DNA of 64,000 bases from Xanthomonas sp. DAR 34887 (lineage in GTDB: Bacteria > Pseudomonadota > Gammaproteobacteria > Xanthomonadales > Xanthomonadaceae), in NCBI RefSeq assembly GCF_041245805.1, contig NZ_CP162490.1, forward strand, positions 62,001-126,000, given 5' to 3'. The notes beneath the pieces were generated by a model. That model saw nothing but the letters and a program-made list of their open reading frames with translations, did no database searches and was not told the origin of the DNA. This document shows, one piece after another, positions 26,934 through 36,610 of the stretch (its first letter is position 1; the number at the start of each line of letters is the position of its first letter). The translations under genes and the position numbers were made by a program.

Positions 26934-28595
26934 TCAGAACGTCCCGCGCTGCACGAACGGTACCTGCTGGTAGAGCCGCCGCTCGCCGCCGCGCGGGTCG
27001 TGCGCCAGGCGGTTGTCGGTGTCGAACAGCATGGTCTGGCGCTGCGCCAGCGAATACGGTTCCCAGCGCGGCAGCCCGGCGTGGTTGGGGTCGCCGTGGC
27101 GGGCGAAGGCGAGCAACGCCTCGCTCATCGCATCGGCCATGCGTTGCGCGTCGGCGCCGTCGCCGGTGCGCGAACCGGGCTGGCGAATGTTGTCGAACAG
27201 CAGCGGGATGTCGAGGGTGTGGAAGGCGCCGAACTTGCCGCCGTCCAGCGGCGAACCCCAGTCGAGCTGATAGGCCCAGGTTGGCGCGCCCTGCCGTGCG
27301 CGCGCCTCGGCCTCCTCGATCGCACCGCGCCACGAGCGCCCGGCGGTGGTCGCGGCGAAGAACACCTCGCTTGGCGTGTAGTGCGGATACAGGCGCCGGT
27401 ATTCGGCGATCACCACCTGCGGCAGCAGGTCCACGTACTGCTCCTGCTCCAGTTTGGCCGGCAGCGTGTCCCAGGTAAGGGCGAAGTTGGCCGGATCGTT
27501 GCCGAGGAAGGCGCGGGTCTCGTCGTGGGTGTTGCCGATCACCATCGGGATTTGCGCTGATTGCGGCGGCGCGTCCGGCCAGAACGGATGCCGGTACAGC
27601 ACCTGCGCATCCAGCACCGGGCCCAGGTACAGGGAGGTGTTTTCCACCCGCGACGGATCGCGCGTGCGCGTGGCCTCGAGCAGGCGTTGCAGCGGCAGGG
27701 TGCGCAGCGTCGCCAGTTGCGTGGCATCCAGTTGCAAGGCCTGCAGCAGCAATTGCGCGCGCTGCGTGGCCGCGCGCGGCCCGGCGGCGGTGACCTGCTG
27801 GCCGCTCATGGTCCACGCGCGGTGGAACAGGCCCTGCGCGGCGGGCATCGCCATCAGCGTGGCGATCTTGGCGCCGCCGCCGGACTGGCCGAACACGGTG
27901 ACGTTGCCGGCATCGCCGCCGAACTCGGCCGCATGCGCGCGCACCCACTGCAGCGCCTGCACCAGATCGAGCTGGCCGACGTTGCCGGACGCTGCGAACT
28001 CGGCGCCGCCGAGCTGCGCCAGGTACAGGTAGCCGAAGGCGTTGAGGCGGTGGTTGACGCTGATCACCACCACGTCGCCGCGCCGGCACAGGCGCGCGCC
28101 GTCGTACAGCGGGTCGCTGCCGGAGCCGTTGTTGTAGGCGCCGCCGTGGATGTAGAACAGGATCGGGCGCTTTGCGCCGTCGCGCAGCGCGGGCGTCCAC
28201 ACGTTGAGGAACAGGCAGTCCTCGCTGACCGGGTCGAGCTTGAGTTGCGGCGCGGAAGCGGCGTAGCTGGCGCAATCGCGTACGCCGCGCCACGGGTGTT
28301 CCTGCAGTGCCGGCTGGAAACGGCGCTGTGCGGTGTCGGCGCCGTAGGGAATGCCCTTGAACACCTGCACGCCGTGGTCGCGATAGCCGCGGATGCGTCC
28401 GCTGCGGGTGCGCGCCAGTGGCGCTTGCGGGTCGGCGGGCGCGGGCGCGGCGCCGGCGCTGGCGCCGGGCAAGGCACCGCTCAAGGCCAGTGCGCCGAGC
28501 GCGCTGCCGTGCAGGAAGCGGCGCCGGCTGTGGTCGTCGGGCGCGGTGGACGTGGCGGCGTCAAGCTCAGGCGGGAGAGTGGCGGGCGTGGTCAT
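26934..28595 (-). CDS. Exported type-B carboxylesterase
   Basis: A 553-residue alpha/beta hydrolase. Residues 23-50 form a twin-arginine-type signal (SRRRFLHGSALGALALSG). The carboxylesterase pattern is complete: FKGIPYG, SEDCLFLNVW, the oxyanion stretch FYIHGGAY, the nucleophile in VFGQSGGG (Ser238), the acid in NTHDETR and the His in FGAFHTLD. It probably cleaves acetyl, feruloyl or similar esters in plant polysaccharide breakdown, given the pectin genes next door, but the substrate is not encoded in the motifs. ATG at 28595 starts the Tat signal. Confidence 0.85.
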   Translation of the reverse strand: MTTPATLPPELDAATSTAPDDHSRRRFLHGSALGALALSGALPGASAGAAPAPADPQAPLARTRSGRIRGYRDHGVQVFKGIPYGADTAQRRFQPALQEHPWRGVRDCASYAASAPQLKLDPVSEDCLFLNVWTPALRDGAKRPILFYIHGGAYNNGSGSDPLYDGARLCRRGDVVVISVNHRLNAFGYLYLAQLGGAEFAASGNVGQLDLVQALQWVRAHAAEFGGDAGNVTVFGQSGGGAKIATLMAMPAAQGLFHRAWTMSGQQVTAAGPRAATQRAQLLLQALQLDATQLATLRTLPLQRLLEATRTRDPSRVENTSLYLGPVLDAQVLYRHPFWPDAPPQSAQIPMVIGNTHDETRAFLGNDPANFALTWDTLPAKLEQEQYVDLLPQVVIAEYRRLYPHYTPSEVFFAATTAGRSWRGAIEEAEARARQGAPTWAYQLDWGSPLDGGKFGAFHTLDIPLLFDNIRQPGSRTGDGADAQRMADAMSEALLAFARHGDPNHAGLPRWEPYSLAQRQTMLFDTDNRLAHDPRGGERRLYQQVPFVQRGTF

Positions 28596-28775
28596 GGGTG
28601 GCGGAATCCGTGGGCAAGCGCGATCGGCCATGGGCGATGGCCCGGGCCTGCGGCGAAAAGGATCGGGTGGGTGCAAGGCGGCACGCCCGTGGCGCGCACC
28701 GCGCAAAGCGGCCCGAGACTGGCGTTCGGGCGCTGGTTCATGGCGAAACGGCGCATGGCAATGCGGTGGCGCCCG

Positions 28776-29960
28776 CTACTGCTTCGGCGCGGCAGGCGGG
28801 ATCGGCGCCCGCGCGGCTGGATCGCCCTGCACGTTGCGCATCCATTCCAGCGCCTGGGCCGGCCACGCCGCCAGCGGCAGGCCGGCGATGCCGCGGGTGC
28901 CGAAGCCATGGCCGCCGTGCGCGAACAGGTGCAGTTCCGCCGGCACGCCGGCCTGGCGCAGGGCCTGGTAGAACAGCAGGCTGTTCTCCACCGGCACCAC
29001 GCGGTCGTCCTGCGCGTGCACCAGGAACGTCGGCGGCATCGCCGGGATGACGCGGTTCTGCAGCGAATAGGCGCTCATCGTGGCGGCCTCGGGATGGTGG
29101 CCGAGCAGCCGCAGACGCGAGCCGGTGTGCGCCGCGGTGCCACTGCCCATGTCGATGACCGGATACAGCAACAGCAGGAAGTCCGGCCGCGCGCTGAGCC
29201 GGTCGATCGCGTCGCGCGCCGGATAGACGCGGTCGTCGTAGCGGGTGCCGAGGCTGGCGGCGACGTGGCCGCCGGCGGAGAAGCCGATCGCGCCAACCCG
29301 GTGCGGGTCCACGCCGTAGTCGGCGGCGCGTGCGCGGATCAGGCGCAGCGCGCGCTGCGCGTCGGCCAGCGGCAGGTCGCGCTGCGCCGCGGCGTCGGCG
29401 CCCGCCGCGTCCGCATCGGGCAGCCGATAGCGCAGCACGAACAGGGTGATGCCCGCCTGGTCGGCGAAGATCGGCAGCAAGGCAGTGCCTTCCTTGTCCA
29501 GCACGATGCGCGCGTAGCCACCGCCGGGCGCGACCAGCAGTGCGCTGCCGTTCGGCGCCTTCGGCCGGTACACCACCAGGTAGGGCTGGTAGCGGCCGCT
29601 GATGGCGCGATCGGGCAGGGCCGGATCGTCGCTGCGGTCGACGATGCGCGCCTGGTCGGGGCCCGGCGCTGAGCCTGGCGCCGGATCCGGCCACAGTGGA
29701 AGACGCGCCGCTTGCTCGGCAGCGGTTTCGCTGCTCGGGTGCTCGGCGGCGAGCGCGGGGCCGGCAAGGCCAAGCGCCAGTGCCAGCAACGCGCCCAGTA
29801 CACCGAGCCGTCGATGGCACCAGGCCGGCGCTCGCGCGCCTGCCGGATACTCCAGGATCGGGTGCGGGGCCCGGCCCGGCCGGCAGTCGTCGTCGATGCG
29901 GCCGTCGGTCGCATCCGCATGCGCCATGCCCGCGCGCTTCGTTGTCGTCGTGTTCCGCAT
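28776..29960 (-). CDS. Exported alpha/beta hydrolase (acetylesterase-like)
   Basis: A 394-residue protein with a membrane or signal segment at about residues 52-72 (LGVLGALLALALGLAGPALAAE), after a long polar start; a later start is possible. The hydrolase domain has APGGGYAR (oxyanion), GFSAGGHVA (catalytic Ser), VHAQDDRVVP (Asp) and HGGHGFG (His), as in BD-FAE/AXE-type carbohydrate esterases. It is divergent from the hydratase-TRAP operon and shares the operator-bearing gap, so it is probably co-regulated with uronate use. Confidence 0.75.
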   Translation of the reverse strand: MRNTTTTKRAGMAHADATDGRIDDDCRPGRAPHPILEYPAGARAPAWCHRRLGVLGALLALALGLAGPALAAEHPSSETAAEQAARLPLWPDPAPGSAPGPDQARIVDRSDDPALPDRAISGRYQPYLVVYRPKAPNGSALLVAPGGGYARIVLDKEGTALLPIFADQAGITLFVLRYRLPDADAAGADAAAQRDLPLADAQRALRLIRARAADYGVDPHRVGAIGFSAGGHVAASLGTRYDDRVYPARDAIDRLSARPDFLLLLYPVIDMGSGTAAHTGSRLRLLGHHPEAATMSAYSLQNRVIPAMPPTFLVHAQDDRVVPVENSLLFYQALRQAGVPAELHLFAHGGHGFGTRGIAGLPLAAWPAQALEWMRNVQGDPAARAPIPPAAPKQ

Positions 29961-30112
29961 CCGTCGCCCTCCCAGGTCAAGGATGTGCAGCTAATCCGCT
30001 CGCACGGCGCCGCGCAAGCGGCCGGCCTGCAGCAAGGGATCAGATCGCAGCGCTTCAGCGAATCCCGACTCCCGACTGCCCAATCCCGGCTTTTTGCCGC
30101 ACCGCACATTGC

Positions 30113-30131
30113 CAATGACACCGGTTTACCA
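30113..30131. promoter_or_regulatory. Operator-like site upstream of the hydratase gene
   Basis: CAATGACACCGGTTTACCA, centred on ACCGGT as in LacI-family operators, is identical to the 19 bases at 37062 before kduI. It lies 71 bases before the hydratase ATG and in the divergent gap facing the esterase. The LacI regulator at 35505 is the natural candidate to bind it. Confidence 0.65.
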
Positions 30132-30201
30132 TATACAACTGCGCAGCGCGCTGTCGATGAGCGGCGCAACAATTCTTCCGATCCCCCACCTTCTTGCGGA
30201 G

Positions 30202-31026
30202 ATGCCCTTGAGCACTCATTCCGGTCCTTCGGACACGCCACCGCCCGCGCTGGCCGACATCGCGGCCCGCTTCGTCCAGGCCCGCCAGCAGGGCCGCTCG
30301 CTGCCCGATTTCCCCGGGATCATCCCCGACGACCTGGAAACCGCCTACCGCGTGCAGGACCTGGCGATCGCGCAATGGCCGGACCGGGTGGTCGGCTGGA
30401 AGGTCGGCTACATCGCTGCCGAGCGCCGCGACCACTCCGGCGACGAGCGCCTGCTCGGCCCGATCTTCGCCCGCAACCTCTGGAATGCTACCGGTGGAAC
30501 AACCGACATTCCGGTGTTCGACGGCGGCTTCGGCGCGGTCGAGGCCGAGTACGTGATGCGCCTGGATGCGGACGTGCCGGCCGACCAGCTGCAGTGGACG
30601 CCGGAGCAGGCCGCGCAGGTCCCGTCCACGCTGTTCATCGGCGTGGAAGTGGCCAGCAGCCCGCTGGCCACGATCAATCAGCTGGGGCCGCGCGTGGTCA
30701 TTTCCGATTTCGGCAACAACAACGGCCTGATCCTGGGGCCGGAGGTCGCCGACTGGACCACGCTGGACGAGACCGCGCTGCTGGCGGAAACCTTGATCGA
30801 GGGCCAACGCGTCGGCAGCGGCGGTGCCACCCTGTTGCCGGGCGGCCTGCGCACCGCGTTCGCGTTCGCGCTGGCGCGTTCGGCGCGGCGCGGCCGGCCG
30901 CTCAGGCGCGGCGAACTGATCGCCACCGGCAATGCCACCGGCATCCACGACATCGCCATCGGCCAACACGCGACGATCCGTTTCGACGGCTACGGCGAAC
31001 TTCATTGCAGGGCGGTCGCGGCGTAA
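30202..31026 (+). CDS. Fumarylacetoacetase-superfamily hydratase (2-keto-4-pentenoate hydratase-like)
   Basis: A 274-residue enzyme of the MhpD/2-oxopent-4-enoate hydratase type: VVGWKVGYI near residue 50, GAVEAEYVMRL with metal-binding acids, STLFIGVEVA, a RVVISDFGNNNGLILG core, and GSGGATLLPGG. Such enzymes hydrate unsaturated 2-keto acids in the cytoplasm. First gene of the TRAP operon, so its substrate is probably a sugar-acid-derived keto acid; this is inferred from the neighbourhood. ATG at 30202 has GGA close upstream. Confidence 0.75.
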   Translation: MPLSTHSGPSDTPPPALADIAARFVQARQQGRSLPDFPGIIPDDLETAYRVQDLAIAQWPDRVVGWKVGYIAAERRDHSGDERLLGPIFARNLWNATGGTTDIPVFDGGFGAVEAEYVMRLDADVPADQLQWTPEQAAQVPSTLFIGVEVASSPLATINQLGPRVVISDFGNNNGLILGPEVADWTTLDETALLAETLIEGQRVGSGGATLLPGGLRTAFAFALARSARRGRPLRRGELIATGNATGIHDIAIGQHATIRFDGYGELHCRAVAA

Positions 31027-31062
31027 GCCGCGGCACGCCGACGACGCGCGGGAGGGCGCAGC

Positions 31063-32055
31063 ATGATCACTCGTAGAGGCTTCCTGGGCGCAGGCTTGGC
31101 CGCGGCCGCGGCGGCGCCGCTGGGCACGCTGGCCCAGGCCGGCGGCGGCAGCCAACTGCTCACCGCCACCGACGTGCACGTGGCCGACTATCCCACCGTG
31201 GAGGCGGTGCGCTGGTTCGGGCAGACCCTGGAGCGGCAGACCGGCGGCCGGCTGAAGCTGCGCCAGTACCACTCCGGCCAACTCGGCCGCGAAGCGGAAG
31301 CGATCGACATGGCCCGCTTCGGCGCCATCGACATCACCCGCGTCTATTCCGGCGCGCTCAACAACACCTTCCCGCTGACCCAGGCGCTGTGCCTGCCGTA
31401 CGTGTTCGACTCGGTGCCGCACCTGCGCCGCGCGATCGACGGCCACGTCGGCGACAGCATCCTGGCCAGCTTCGCGCAGCGCGACCTGATCGGCCTGGCC
31501 ATCTACGATTCCGGCGCGCGCTGCTTCTACAACACCAAGCACCCGCTGTACCGCCCCGAAGACCTGCACGGTCTCAAGCTGCGCGTGGCCTCCTCGGACA
31601 TCTTCCTCAAGCTGATGCGCATGCTCGGCGCCAATCCGACGCCGATGTCGCTGGGCGAGACCTTCTCGGCGATGGAGACGCACATGATCGACGGCGCCGA
31701 GAACAACATGCGCAGCTTCCAGTCCAGCCGCCATTTCGAGGCCGCGCGCTACTGGTCGCAGAGCGAGCATTCCTATGCGCCGGACGTGCTGGTGATGTCG
31801 CAGCGCAGCTTCCAGGCGCTGTCGCCGGGCGACCGTGCGCTGGTGATGGAGACCGCGCGGCAATCGGTGGCGGTGATGCGCAAGCTGTGGGACGCGTCCG
31901 AAGCGCAGGCGCGCCAGGAAGTGCTCGACTACGGCGTGGCGGTCAACGAGGTGGACATGCCCGCCTTCCGCAAGGCCGCCGCGCCGCTGCTGGCCGACTA
32001 CCGGCGGCAGCCGGAGATCGAAGCCCTGTACCGCCGCATCCGCGATTTCGCCTGA
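31063..32055 (+). CDS. dctP: TRAP transporter substrate-binding protein (DctP family)
   Basis: A 330-residue periplasmic binding protein with a twin-arginine-like signal (TRRGFLGAGLAAAAAAPLG). The DctP hallmarks are present: FGQTLERQTGGRLKLRQYHS, LGREAEAIDMARFGAID, and the ligand arginine region LKLRVASSD. In the family Arg binds the carboxylate of the substrate. With DctQ and DctM directly after it, it forms a sodium-driven TRAP transporter. Within a kdu cluster, the likely ligands are galacturonate, glucuronate or unsaturated digalacturonate. Confidence 0.85.
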   Translation: MITRRGFLGAGLAAAAAAPLGTLAQAGGGSQLLTATDVHVADYPTVEAVRWFGQTLERQTGGRLKLRQYHSGQLGREAEAIDMARFGAIDITRVYSGALNNTFPLTQALCLPYVFDSVPHLRRAIDGHVGDSILASFAQRDLIGLAIYDSGARCFYNTKHPLYRPEDLHGLKLRVASSDIFLKLMRMLGANPTPMSLGETFSAMETHMIDGAENNMRSFQSSRHFEAARYWSQSEHSYAPDVLVMSQRSFQALSPGDRALVMETARQSVAVMRKLWDASEAQARQEVLDYGVAVNEVDMPAFRKAAAPLLADYRRQPEIEALYRRIRDFA

Positions 32056-32059
32056 GGCC

Positions 32060-32584
32060 ATGCCGATGACCGACCACGCCCACGCCGTCCCGGTGGCGCC
32101 GCTGCAGCGGTTGCTGGACCGGATCTCCAATCTCGCCATCGGCATCGCCGCCGCCGCCCTGCTCGGGCTGGTGGCGGTGCAGGGCTGGCAGGTGTTCACC
32201 CGCTACGTGCTCAACGATTCGCCGAGCTGGACCGAGCCGGTGACGTTGCTGCTGCTGAGCACCGCGATGAGCCTGGCCGCCGCGGCCGGCGTGCACACCC
32301 GGCGCCATTTCGGCTTCTTCCTGCTGGCCGAGAAGCTGCACGCCCGCGTGCGCCGGGCCATCGACCTGATCCGGCCGCTGATGATCGCCGCCATCGGCGC
32401 GGTGATCGCCTGGTGGGGCGGGGTGCTGCTGCTGGACGGGCTGGACATCAAGATCGCCGGTGCCGCGTTGCCTCAGAGCATCAACTACCTGCCGCTGTCG
32501 ATCGGCGGCGCGCTGATGAGCGTGTTCGCGCTGTACCAGGCGTGGCAGGTGCTGCGTCCTGCCACCGCTGAAGGAGTGAACTGA
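32060..32584 (+). CDS. dctQ: TRAP transporter small membrane subunit (DctQ family)
   Basis: A 174-residue inner-membrane protein with four membrane helices (about residues 26-46, 56-76, 98-118, 140-160). The family motif VFTRYVLNDSPSWTEPVTLLLL is intact. It starts 4 bases after the DctP stop and ends 3 bases before DctM, so the three subunits are co-translated. Confidence 0.85.
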   Translation: MPMTDHAHAVPVAPLQRLLDRISNLAIGIAAAALLGLVAVQGWQVFTRYVLNDSPSWTEPVTLLLLSTAMSLAAAAGVHTRRHFGFFLLAEKLHARVRRAIDLIRPLMIAAIGAVIAWWGGVLLLDGLDIKIAGAALPQSINYLPLSIGGALMSVFALYQAWQVLRPATAEGVN

Positions 32585-32587
32585 GCC

Positions 32588-33871
32588 ATGGCCATTGCAA
32601 TCCTGCTCGGGCTGTTCGTGCTGTTGCTGTTGATCGGCGTGCCGGTGGCCTATGCGCTGGGCGCCGCGGCGCTGGCGACGCTGTTGTACCTGGATCTGCC
32701 GGCGGTGGTGCTGGTGCAGCAGATCTCCGCCGGTAGCGGTTCGGCCTCGCTGATCGCGATTCCGTTGTTCATCTTCGCCGGCGAATTGATGCTGCGCGGC
32801 GGCATCTCCGATCGTCTGATCGCGTTGGCCTCGTCGCTGGTCGGGCGCATGCGCGGCGGCCTGGGCCAGGTCAGCGTGTTGTCCTCGCTGTTCTTCGGCG
32901 GCGTGTCCGGCTCGGCCATCGCCGACGTGTCGGCGGTCGGCGGCACCATGATTCCGCAGATGATCAACCGCGGCTACGACCGCGACTATGCGGTCAACGT
33001 GAGCATGACCGCGGCGCTGGTCGCGCTGCTGGTGCCGCCCTCGCACAACCTGATCCTGTTCTCGGCCGCGGCCGGCGGCGGCTTGTCGATCGCCGATCTG
33101 TTCGCCGCCGGCATCGTCCCGGCGCTGCTGATGACCGCGGCGATGATGATCACCGGCTATGCGGTGGCGCGCCATCGCGGTTACGGCACCGAAGCGTTTC
33201 CCGGCTGGCGCGCGGTGGCGCTGCGCCTGGTCGGCGCGCTGCCCGGGCTGGGCCTGGTCGCGCTGATCTTCATCGGCATCCGCGCCGGCATCTTCACCGC
33301 GGTGGAAAGCGCGGCGATCGCGGTGGTGTACGCGTTGCTGGTCACCGCGCTGCTGTACCGGCAGTTGCGCTGGGCCGAGTTCTTCGCCGCGGTCACGCAT
33401 GCCTCGCGCACCACCGGCGTGATCCTGTTCGTGATCGCCACCGCGGCGGTGTTCGGCTGGCTGCTGGCCTATCTGCAGGTGCCGGCGGCGGCGGTGAAGT
33501 TCCTGCAGTCGATCGCCGACGGCAAGAACGCCGTGCTGCTGATGATCGTGGTGATGCTGCTGCTGCTGGGCATGTTCATGGACCTGGCGCCGAAGATCCT
33601 GATCTGCACGCCGATCTTCCTGCCGGTGGTGAAGGCCTACGGCATCGACCCGATCCATTTCGGGCTGGTGATGGTGCTGGCCGGCGGCATCGGCCTGATC
33701 ACCCCACCGATCGGCTCGGTGCTGTTCATCGGCACCTCGATCGGCCAGATCACCGTGGCCCAGAGCATGCGCACGATCTGGCCGTTCTGGCTGGCGGCGT
33801 TGTGCGTGTTGCTGATCGTGGCGTTCTTCCCGGAACTGTCGCTGTGGTTGCCGCGCGCGCTGCGCGCCTGA
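32588..33871 (+). CDS. dctM: TRAP transporter large membrane subunit (DctM family)
   Basis: A 427-residue protein with about twelve hydrophobic segments. The family motifs are clear: FIFAGELMLRGGISDRLI, FFGGVSGSAIADVSAVG, VPPSHNLILFS, ESAAIAVVYALLV and GLITPPIGSVLFIG. It is the permease of the TRAP system. The gene ends 47 bases before the GH43-like gene, so transport and polysaccharide hydrolysis are probably one operon. Confidence 0.9.
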   Translation: MAIAILLGLFVLLLLIGVPVAYALGAAALATLLYLDLPAVVLVQQISAGSGSASLIAIPLFIFAGELMLRGGISDRLIALASSLVGRMRGGLGQVSVLSSLFFGGVSGSAIADVSAVGGTMIPQMINRGYDRDYAVNVSMTAALVALLVPPSHNLILFSAAAGGGLSIADLFAAGIVPALLMTAAMMITGYAVARHRGYGTEAFPGWRAVALRLVGALPGLGLVALIFIGIRAGIFTAVESAAIAVVYALLVTALLYRQLRWAEFFAAVTHASRTTGVILFVIATAAVFGWLLAYLQVPAAAVKFLQSIADGKNAVLLMIVVMLLLLGMFMDLAPKILICTPIFLPVVKAYGIDPIHFGLVMVLAGGIGLITPPIGSVLFIGTSIGQITVAQSMRTIWPFWLAALCVLLIVAFFPELSLWLPRALRA

Positions 33872-33918
33872 TGCGCCGCGCCGCACGCAACCGCTGCGGT
33901 GAACCAAGGAATGCATGC

Positions 33919-35502
33919 ATGACCTCGCCTGCCACCTTGTCCTCCCTGCGCTGGTTGCTGCTGGCCGGCCTGCTCGCCGCCAGCGCGCTGGCCGCGGCGG
34001 CCGACTGGAAGCGCGGCATCGAGCGGCAGCGCATCGCCGACCAGGGCGACGGCAGCTTCCTCAACCCGGTGCTGGCCGGCGACCACCCCGATCCGTCGGT
34101 GCTCAAGGACGGCGACGACTACTACCTGACCCTGTCTTCGTTCGACGCCTATCCCGGCCTGCCGATCTGGCATTCGCGCGACCTGGTCAACTGGCAGCCG
34201 TTGGGCCACGCCATCGGCGAGAACGTCGGCGCGATCTGGGCACCGGACCTGATCAAGCACGGCACGCGCTACTACATCTATTTTCCGGCACGGCGCGGCG
34301 AGCAGGGCCAGCGCAGCAACTTCGTGGTCTGGGCCGACGACATCAAGGGCCCGTGGAGCGCGCCGATCGACCTCGGCCTGGCCAAGTACATCGACCCCGG
34401 CCATGCGGTCGGCGAGGACGGCAAGCGCTACCTGTTCCTGAGCGGCGGCGATTACGTGCAGCTGTCCGACGACGGGCTGAAGGTGGTCGAGACTCCCAAG
34501 CACGTCTACGACGGCTGGAAGTACCCGCAGGACTGGGACGTGGAAGCCTATGCGCAGGAAGGGCCGAAGATCACCCGCCACAACGGCTGGTACTACATGA
34601 CCACCGCGGTCGGCGGCACCGCCGGCCCGCCGACCGGGCACATGGTGATCAGCGCACGCTCGCGCTCGATCCACGGGCCGTGGCGCAACGCGCCGAACAA
34701 CCCGATCACCCGCACCCGGAGCGCCGCCGAACCATGGTGGTCGCGCGGCCATGCGACCCTGGTCGAGGGCACCGACGGCCGCTGGTGGATGCTCTACCAC
34801 GGCTACGAGAACGGCTACTGGACGCTGGGCCGGCAGGCGCTGCTGGACCCGATCGAATGGACCGCCGACGGCTGGTTCGTGGCCAAGGGCGGCGATCTCG
34901 GCGCGCCGCTGAAAAAGCCCAGCGGGCAGGCGCTGCCGCACGGGCTGGCGCTGTCGGACGATTTCCGCGGCGGCCGGCTCGGCCCGCAGTGGTCGTTCTT
35001 CGACCCGGGCCGCGACGAGGACCGGCGGCTGACGTTCGGCGACGGCACGCTGAGCGTGCAGGGCAAGGGCCGCGCGCCGCGCGACAGCTCGCCGCTGACC
35101 GTGATCGCGCCAGATCCCGCCTACCAGTTCGAGGTGGAGATGGAGATCGAACCCGGCGCGCAGGGCGGCGCGCTGCTGTTCTACAGCGAGCGCCTGTACG
35201 CCGGGGTGGGCAGCAACGGCGAGGCCTTCGTGATGCACCGCTACGGCGAGGAGCGCCCCGCGCAGCTGGCGCCCAGCGCCAAGGGCGGCCGGCTGTGGCT
35301 GCGGGTGCGCAACGATCGCCACATCGTCACCATCCACAGCAGCCGCGATGGCAGCCACTGGACCAAGTACCCGGTGCGGATGGAGGTGTCCGGCTATCAC
35401 CACAACGTCGCCGGCAAGTTCCTGGCGCTGAAGCCGGCGCTGTATGCGGCCGGAAATGGAAAAGTGCATTTCCGCCAATTCCGCTACCGCGCGCTGGAGT
35501 GA
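33919..35502 (+). CDS. Secreted glycoside hydrolase, GH43-like
   Basis: A 527-residue protein with signal peptide (residues 9-28, ALAAAA). The five-bladed propeller domain starts NPVLAGDHPDPSVLKDGDDYYLT, where the Asp in HPDPS is the GH43 general base, continues with WAPDL and YIDPGHAV, and includes the acid in DVEAYAQEGPK. A C-terminal beta-sandwich (residues 345-527) starting LSDDFRGGRLGPQW is GH43_C2-like. Family members cleave arabinan, xylan or pectic side chains; in this operon pectin side chains are likely. Four bases after its stop comes the regulator gene. Confidence 0.8.
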   Translation: MTSPATLSSLRWLLLAGLLAASALAAAADWKRGIERQRIADQGDGSFLNPVLAGDHPDPSVLKDGDDYYLTLSSFDAYPGLPIWHSRDLVNWQPLGHAIGENVGAIWAPDLIKHGTRYYIYFPARRGEQGQRSNFVVWADDIKGPWSAPIDLGLAKYIDPGHAVGEDGKRYLFLSGGDYVQLSDDGLKVVETPKHVYDGWKYPQDWDVEAYAQEGPKITRHNGWYYMTTAVGGTAGPPTGHMVISARSRSIHGPWRNAPNNPITRTRSAAEPWWSRGHATLVEGTDGRWWMLYHGYENGYWTLGRQALLDPIEWTADGWFVAKGGDLGAPLKKPSGQALPHGLALSDDFRGGRLGPQWSFFDPGRDEDRRLTFGDGTLSVQGKGRAPRDSSPLTVIAPDPAYQFEVEMEIEPGAQGGALLFYSERLYAGVGSNGEAFVMHRYGEERPAQLAPSAKGGRLWLRVRNDRHIVTIHSSRDGSHWTKYPVRMEVSGYHHNVAGKFLALKPALYAAGNGKVHFRQFRYRALE

Positions 35503-35504
35503 AC

Positions 35505-36608
35505 ATGACTACCGGTAGAATCCGTCCCCTTCCGTCCGGTTTTCCGTCCATGGCGCCGAGCAAACCCCCTTCCGCCGATGTCCACGCCTCCGTCCACGGC
35601 AAGGCCGCGACGATCAACGACATCGCGCGCCTGTCCGGGGTCTCGAAGAAGACGGTGTCGCGGATCATCAACAACTCGCCGCTGGTGCGCAAAGACACGC
35701 GCGAGAAGGTCGAGGCGCTGATGCGCGAAGTCGGCTACGCGCCGGATCCGCTGGCGCGCGGGCTGGCGTTCCGGCGTTCGTTCCTGATCGGCATGGTCTA
35801 CGACAACCCGACCGCGCAGTACATCGTGGACATGCAGTACGGCGCGCTGGACGCGCTGCGCGGCTCCAGCTTCGAACTGGTGGTGCATCCCTGCGACAGC
35901 CGCAGTCCCGGCTACATCGAGGGTGTGCGCCGCTTCGTGCAGCAGCAGAAGCTGCACGGCGTGATCCTGGTGCCGCGCGCCTCGGAAGACCAGGCGCTGG
36001 CCGACATGCTCGCCGGCATCGGCGTGCGCTACACCCGCATCGCCTCGCTGCCGCTGGACGAGACCTCGCAGATGGTGGTCACCCACGACCGCGACGGCGC
36101 CGCCGAAGCAGCCGACTACCTGCTGTCGCTGGGCCACCGCGAGATCGCGCTGATCACCGGTCCCAGCGCCTACCGCTCCGCGCACGAGCGCACCGCCGGC
36201 TTCATCGACGCGCTGACCCGGCGCGGCATCGAACTGCCGCCGGAGCGCATCGTCGAGGCCGGCTACACCTTCGAATCCGGCGTGGCCGCGGCCGAGAAGC
36301 TGCTGCTCGGCAAGCAGCGCCCTAGCGCGATCTTCACCGGTAACGACGAGATGGCCGCGGGCGTGTACAAGGTGGCGCTGCGCGCCGGCATCAACATTCC
36401 GCGCCAGCTGTCGATCATCGGCTACGACGACAGCCCGCTGGCCTCGCGCCTGTGGCCGTCGCTGACCTCGGTGCGCCGCCACACCCGCGACACCGGCCGC
36501 ACCGCCGCGGCGATGCTGATCCAGCCCGAAGGCACCCCGGCGCTGGCGATCGCCAGCGTGCGCCCGCACCTGATCGTGCGCGACTCCTGCCAGCCGCCGG
36601 AAGACTAG
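35505..36608 (+). CDS. LacI-family transcription regulator of the uronate cluster
   Basis: A 367-residue regulator. The helix-turn-helix is at about residues 31-55 (ATINDIARLSGVSKKTVSRII) followed by the hinge region with LARGLAFRRS and a periplasmic-binding-protein-like sensor domain (LIGMVYDNPTAQY, AIFTGNDEMAAGVYKVAL, IIGYDDSPLA). I chose the ATG at 35505 because GGAG lies 5 bases upstream; the ATG at 35550 would remove 15 residues. It is two bases after the GH43 stop. It probably binds the ACCGGT-centred operators at 30113 and 37062 and responds to a uronate intermediate. Confidence 0.85.
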   Translation: MTTGRIRPLPSGFPSMAPSKPPSADVHASVHGKAATINDIARLSGVSKKTVSRIINNSPLVRKDTREKVEALMREVGYAPDPLARGLAFRRSFLIGMVYDNPTAQYIVDMQYGALDALRGSSFELVVHPCDSRSPGYIEGVRRFVQQQKLHGVILVPRASEDQALADMLAGIGVRYTRIASLPLDETSQMVVTHDRDGAAEAADYLLSLGHREIALITGPSAYRSAHERTAGFIDALTRRGIELPPERIVEAGYTFESGVAAAEKLLLGKQRPSAIFTGNDEMAAGVYKVALRAGINIPRQLSIIGYDDSPLASRLWPSLTSVRRHTRDTGRTAAAMLIQPEGTPALAIASVRPHLIVRDSCQPPED

Positions 36609-36610
36609 AG

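Noticed and set aside
35505..35522. ATGACTACCGGTAGAAT at the start of the LacI-family gene as an autoregulatory operator
   Set aside because: It is palindromic around CCGG but its flanks do not match the shared 19-bp sites, and it covers coding bases; too weak to call.
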